Assembly (NCBI GenBank): GCA_902795095.1
Contig: CADBKB010000023.1
Coordinates: 1-16,740 of the forward strand
Direction of reading: 5' to 3'
Length of the DNA: 16,740 nucleotides
From: Oscillospiraceae bacterium
Lineage (GTDB): Bacteria > Bacillota_A > Clostridia > Oscillospirales > Oscillospiraceae
Of the stretch, positions 13,942 through 16,740 are shown in pieces. The translations under genes and the position numbers were made by a program. Each line of letters starts with the position of its first letter. The stretch's first letter is position 1. The notes below the pieces were generated by a model. That model was not told the DNA's origin. It made no database searches and saw only the letters and a program-made list of their open reading frames with translations.

Positions 13942-16212
13942 TTATGCCCTGCCCATGGCGCGGTACAGGAAGGTCACGATCTGGCCGCGGGTGCACGCAA
14001 CGTCGGGGCTGAAGTGGGTATCGTCGGTGCCGTTGGTGATATGATTCTCCACAGCCCAGGCAACGGCTCTGACATAATAGCCGCCGATGACGTCCGTGAA
14101 GGAATTGCCGCCGCCGTTCGGCTCCGGCAGGAGCGCATCGCGCCAGAGGAAGGTCACCACCTGGGCCCGGGTGCAGCTCTGCCCGGGGCCGAAATGGGAG
14201 GCGTCCACACCGTTGGTGATCCCGTTCTCCACCGCCCAGAGGACCGCTTCGTAATAGAAGGCGTCCTCCGCCACATCCGTGAAGGGGAGCGTCCTGTGCT
14301 TCGGCGCCGGACAGCCCCGGGCGCGCCAGAGGAAGGTCACCACCTGGCCGCGGGTGCACGCGGCGTTGGGGGAGAATGTGCTGGCCGTCGTGCCTTTGGT
14401 GATCTGCGGCTCGTGCGCATAGGCCCAGAGCATGGCTTCATAGTAATAGGCGTTCGGCTGCACATCCCGGAAGGGATGGGTGACGGGACCCGCTTCCAGG
14501 CGCACGGTCTCAGCGGGCGCCCCGTTCTGATCCAGGAAGCGTCCGTCGGCGTAGACGCCGCCCTCCGGGACCGCGATGTACATGGGGAAGACGATCTCGA
14601 CCGTATGCGGGGCCTCGGAATTGTAGCTGAGGGTGCCGGAGATGGTGATGACGCCGCCGACGAACCGGAAGAACTCGGAATTGGCGCTGCCGAGATTCAG
14701 CGTGCCGCCGGAGACGCAGAAGCCCTCCCTTGCCCAGATGCTCCCGGCGTTCACCGTGCCGCCTTCCTGCGTGTAGCCGAACAGCGCGCTGATCGTATCC
14801 GCGTTCACCTCGCCGCCGGAAACGTGCACGGTTTCCGGGCCGCTGGAGATGACCGGACAGCGGACGTCGCCGCCGACGATCTCGAGGCCGCCGATGGCGG
14901 TCACGCCGTTGCGCACCGTCGTTTCAGCCGCCGGCGGGTTGTCCATCTCGGGGCAGAGGATGCTGCCGGACAGGACGGTGGCGTCGTCGTCGGCAAATAG
15001 GATCTCGGCGGTCAGCTTCTCGCCGCCGTCGATCTGCACTCTGCCGTGGACATAGAGCGTCGGGCAATGCACCGGCGCGTCGATGTGCAGGCGGACGCTC
15101 TCCCAGAAGAAGTAGGAGCGGCCCGCCTCCAATTCACTGGTGTACACGTCCCCGCCCGGGACAGGGACGCAGCCGAAGGCGTCCGAGATCTCCTCGGCCA
15201 GGGCCTTTGCCTCTTCCGGGATCTCGGGCGTTTGCGCCGCCTCCAGCAGGTTCATGGCGGCCAGCAGGGCGCGGGCCACGGAATCCACCATGGCCTGATC
15301 GCCGCTTTGCAGGGCGGTCTGGGCGGCGTCCAGGGTCGCGTCCAGAACGGCATAGCTCCGGGGGGTGTATTCCGACGGATCCACCGCCTTCGCCGCGCGG
15401 ATGGCCTCAGCCAGCACGGAGCGGTCGATTTCCGCCGGCTTCGGTGCAAGGGCGGCGACGGCGGCCCGGATGCAGGCCACCGCGGCGTCGAGCTGCGCCT
15501 GGGAGGCGGCCGCATCGTCGGCGATGACCCGGCCATGGGCCAGCACGGCCTGCAGCACCGCGAAGGAGGCCTCGGAGTAATTGCCGGCGTCGAGGGCGGC
15601 GGCCTCCAGCAGGGCCGATTCCAGGGCGGACCGGTCGGCTTGCTGGCCGGCTTCGGCGGTCCAGGCGGAATAGAGCTGGGTATCCTCCGTGATCGGCGCG
15701 GAGAAATCAAAGGCCGCGGTGCATTCCGGATCGCTGCACCAGCCCGAAAAGCGCGCGCCCTCCGCCGTGGGCGGGGCGGGCGCTTCGGCGCAGGCGCCGT
15801 CCGCGACGGTCTGCGGCGCGGGATCCTCGCCGCGGGTATTGACGAAGGTGACTGTGTGGGTATAGGGCGCCGGCGCCTCCATGGCGCCGGTGTGCCGGAT
15901 GACGACCTCCCTGGCAATGCGCAGGTCTTCGGTCTTTACGGCGTAATCCCCCAGCACATGGTTTGCCGGGGCGGTGACGGTGCAGCGGTCCAGCTCGATG
16001 CCCTGGGCGAAGTCGCAGATGGCGCCGTCGGTGCTCTTGACGTCGAGATCGGCGCAGTCGATCCGCAGGGCGCAGTTTTCATCCGAGATCTGGTCGCCGG
16101 CGAGGCCCCATCGGCCGGAGGCAAACAGGGCGAGAGCGCTGACCGTGAGGGAGCAGCTGCGCATAAAGATGCCGCAGTTTTCCGATTCCAGAGCCAGCGC
16201 ATACCTGTGCAC
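13942..16212 (-). CDS. SLH surface protein with Flg_new/InlB-like repeat and two FIVAR domains; probably 5'-truncated
   Basis: The longest frame from a plausible start (GTG at 16212, AAGGA 9 bases upstream) gives 756 residues. Domains: about 1-108, short strand-and-turn units like the inside of a right-handed beta-helix (S-L-T-V-S, A-L-R-I-D-C, G-I-E-L-D-R-C-T-V-T-A-P); about 119-185, an InlB B-repeat/Flg_new-type domain (T-V-T-F-V-N ... F-S-G-W ... Y-S-A-W); two FIVAR-type three-helix domains at about 193-257 and 263-326; a Gly-rich beta-repeat region at about 345-575 (V-S-G-G-E-V-N, V-S-G-G-T-L-N-L); and three SLH modules at about 579-756. Such proteins are exported adhesin-like wall proteins. 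However, there is no signal peptide, and the frame continues upstream without a stop to a TGA at 16252-16254 that ends the preceding gene. The protein therefore begins inside a fold. I read this as a gene that lost its 5' end; reinitiated translation from GTG is possible, but export would be doubtful. Confidence 0.75.
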   Translation of the reverse strand: MHRYALALESENCGIFMRSCSLTVSALALFASGRWGLAGDQISDENCALRIDCADLDVKSTDGAICDFAQGIELDRCTVTAPANHVLGDYAVKTEDLRIAREVVIRHTGAMEAPAPYTHTVTFVNTRGEDPAPQTVADGACAEAPAPPTAEGARFSGWCSDPECTAAFDFSAPITEDTQLYSAWTAEAGQQADRSALESALLEAAALDAGNYSEASFAVLQAVLAHGRVIADDAAASQAQLDAAVACIRAAVAALAPKPAEIDRSVLAEAIRAAKAVDPSEYTPRSYAVLDATLDAAQTALQSGDQAMVDSVARALLAAMNLLEAAQTPEIPEEAKALAEEISDAFGCVPVPGGDVYTSELEAGRSYFFWESVRLHIDAPVHCPTLYVHGRVQIDGGEKLTAEILFADDDATVLSGSILCPEMDNPPAAETTVRNGVTAIGGLEIVGGDVRCPVISSGPETVHVSGGEVNADTISALFGYTQEGGTVNAGSIWAREGFCVSGGTLNLGSANSEFFRFVGGVITISGTLSYNSEAPHTVEIVFPMYIAVPEGGVYADGRFLDQNGAPAETVRLEAGPVTHPFRDVQPNAYYYEAMLWAYAHEPQITKGTTASTFSPNAACTRGQVVTFLWRARGCPAPKHRTLPFTDVAEDAFYYEAVLWAVENGITNGVDASHFGPGQSCTRAQVVTFLWRDALLPEPNGGGNSFTDVIGGYYVRAVAWAVENHITNGTDDTHFSPDVACTRGQIVTFLYRAMGRA
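13953..13977 (-). repeat. Right arm of the 25-bp inverted repeat flanking the protease gene
   Basis: Exact reverse complement of 12005-12029. It encodes the C-terminal part of the last SLH module of the minus-strand gene. The two arms enclose the protease gene and the bidirectional terminator, so recombination between them would invert the protease segment. Confidence 0.85.
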
Positions 16213-16217
16213 TTTAT

Positions 16218-16253
16218 CCAGTCCTTCGTCCCGACTGGCCAGTTTCTCCAGTC
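16218..16253. repeat. Cluster of CCAGTC/GACTGG repeats at the gene junction
   Basis: Within 36 bases there are CCAGTC (16218-16223), GACTGG (16233-16238), CCAGT (16239-16243) and CCAGTC (16248-16253). ACTGGCCAGT (16234-16243) is a perfect 10-base palindrome. GACTGG and the last CCAGTC form a 6-bp hairpin that, on the minus strand, begins inside the TGA stop of the 113-codon gene. The cluster sits where base composition changes and where the truncated SLH gene begins, so it may be a recombination or protein-binding site. Function is inference. Confidence 0.45.
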
Positions 16254-16593
16254 AGACCTGCTCATGATCTGTCTCCTTCAGGGTGACGCAGTCATCTGTC
16301 CAGCGTACTTCTCCGGGCTTCAGGGAGTGGTCAACCTTAGGGCCGCTGATGGCAAGACCCATGGTAAGGGTAACCGAATCAACATCATTCGGCCTGTTAC
16401 GGTACCAGGAATCCTGAATATCAGGCGCTACGATGAGTTTCCGGCAGTCAATATTGTCGATGTCATCGTATGTTTTCCCACAGATCTTTGGAACAATCAT
16501 GCGGTAAAAGGCCGCGTGATGATTCTTGTCGCAGAATGGATGATTTTCAATCTCTTCCTGTGTCAGTGTAAGGGTGTTATTGTATTCGCTCAT
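16252..16593 (-). CDS. Hypothetical 113-residue soluble protein, lower-G+C gene
   Basis: I do not recognise this protein. The start is ATG 16593, with AAAGGAG at 16600-16606 (minus strand, 6 bases before the ATG). A longer open frame reaches back to an ATG at 16707, but it runs through an intrinsic terminator, so the short start is preferred. The product begins M-S-E-Y-N-N-T-L-T-L-T-Q-E-E-I-E, is acidic and hydrophilic, and has no signal peptide or membrane helix, so it is probably cytoplasmic. It holds three Cys, two adjacent His (N-H-H-A-A-F-Y) and an Asp/Asn-rich segment. Codon use is visibly more A+T-rich than the other genes here, which suggests a different origin. The TGA (16252-16254) is in the same frame as the downstream SLH gene. 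The C-terminus may be native or may be a product of the junction. The upstream terminator suggests it has its own promoter, but I see no convincing -35/-10 pair in 16607-16673. Confidence 0.7.
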   Translation of the reverse strand: MSEYNNTLTLTQEEIENHPFCDKNHHAAFYRMIVPKICGKTYDDIDNIDCRKLIVAPDIQDSWYRNRPNDVDSVTLTMGLAISGPKVDHSLKPGEVRWTDDCVTLKETDHEQV

Positions 16594-16673
16594 TTCTTTC
16601 TCCTTTCTAATTGCAATGTGCAGTAATGTTACAGAGAAAGGATGGAAAATTGCGTTTGTAAACAGGACAACAG

Positions 16674-16698
16674 AAAAAGGCCGGCATTTCTGCCGGCC
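16674..16698 (-). terminator. Rho-independent terminator of a gene entering from the right
   Basis: On the minus strand GGCCGGCA-GAAA-TGCCGGCC is followed at once by TTTTT (plus-strand A-run 16674-16678). The stem is 8 bp and perfect (16679-16686 with 16691-16698), with a GNRA-like tetraloop. It isolates the 113-codon gene from upstream minus-strand transcription. Confidence 0.9.
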
Positions 16699-16703
16699 AA
16701 GTA

Positions 16704-16739
16704 TCATATACTCATCATTTTCTGTGGAGTCAGAATTTT
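16704..16739 (-). CDS. Possible 3' end of an upstream gene (last 11 codons)
   Basis: Read on the minus strand from the window edge, one frame gives K-I-L-T-P-Q-K-M-M-S-I then TGA at 16704-16706, five bases before the intrinsic terminator stem. That position fits the end of a gene lying right of the window. The piece is too short to identify, and another frame is also open here, so the call rests on its placement before the terminator. Confidence 0.3.
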   Translation of the reverse strand, partial: KILTPQKMMSI

Positions 16740-16740
16740 T

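Noticed and set aside
11504..14530. CRISPR-like or phage repeat array suggested by repeated DNA
   Set aside because: The repeats are in-frame SLH coding units of about 180 bases without unique short spacers.
16117..16164. Internal ATG at 16164 giving a signal-peptide-like start (M-R-S-C-S-L-T-V-S-A-L-A-L-F-A)
   Set aside because: There is no Shine-Dalgarno site, and the segment reads better as a strand unit of the beta-helix-like repeats that continue after it. It remains a minor possibility.
16252..16254. TGA as a selenocysteine codon or programmed readthrough site
   Set aside because: The adjacent hairpin has only 6 bp with a 9-base loop. The two parts differ in composition and type, and a fused product would place a secreted wall protein behind a soluble head. 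Truncation is the simpler reading, though not proven.
13834..16626. Long plus-strand open frames over the minus-strand SLH gene
   Set aside because: They are low-complexity Gly/Arg/His-rich translations with no Shine-Dalgarno sites. The minus strand encodes clear SLH, FIVAR and InlB-like domains.
16594..16707. N-terminal extension of the 113-residue protein to an ATG at 16707
   Set aside because: It would be translated through a strong intrinsic terminator, and the internal ATG at 16593 has its own AAAGGAG.

Overview
The window is very G+C-rich, with G or C at most third codon positions. All three large genes encode exported proteins ending in three S-layer homology (SLH) modules of the form F-x-D-V ... 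WA ... G-I-T-N-G ... C-T-R-G-Q-V-V-T-F-L-W-R. This SLH style, with Gram-positive signal peptides and strong Shine-Dalgarno sites, suggests an anaerobic Clostridia (Firmicutes) of the Oscillospirales type, probably from a gut. That placement is inference from sequence style; there is no rRNA or marker gene here.

Layout. Positions 1-134 hold two hairpins, the second a rho-independent terminator closing an upstream unit. Positions 135-285 are a leader with possible operator repeats and a weak -10. A plus-strand operon follows: a 120-residue two-helix membrane protein with a TTG start (286-648); one base later a giant secreted protein of 3,796 residues (650-12040) with Calx-beta, CARDB-like, strand-rich and possible propeller regions and a C-terminal SLH triplet; then, after 82 bases containing a strong hairpin, an SLH-anchored subtilisin-family protease with an intact catalytic set (12123-13841). 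A bidirectional terminator (13881-13927) separates this operon from a converging minus-strand gene for another SLH protein (13942-16212). That gene lacks a signal peptide and begins in the middle of a beta-helix-like fold, so it looks 5'-truncated. Directly upstream, in the same reading frame and divided from it by one TGA, lies a 113-codon gene of visibly lower G+C and unknown function (16252-16593). Another minus-strand terminator lies at 16674-16698, behind a probable gene end at the window edge.

How the genes may work together. The SLH triplets should hold these proteins on the secondary cell-wall polymer. The protease is encoded directly behind the giant protein, probably in the same transcript. 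The giant protein carries four copies of a short motif, [L/M]-[S/T]-T-Q, at least three of them in linker-like segments, and the same motif (L-T-T-Q) sits in the propeptide/catalytic-domain junction of the protease. I propose that the protease matures itself and then cuts the giant surface protein at these sites. This is a hypothesis built from sequence pattern and gene order.

The other notable point is the right-hand junction near 16215-16255. There a composition change, an in-frame stop, a cluster of CCAGTC/GACTGG repeats and a headless surface-protein gene all coincide, which looks like a recombination scar or possibly an assembly join.
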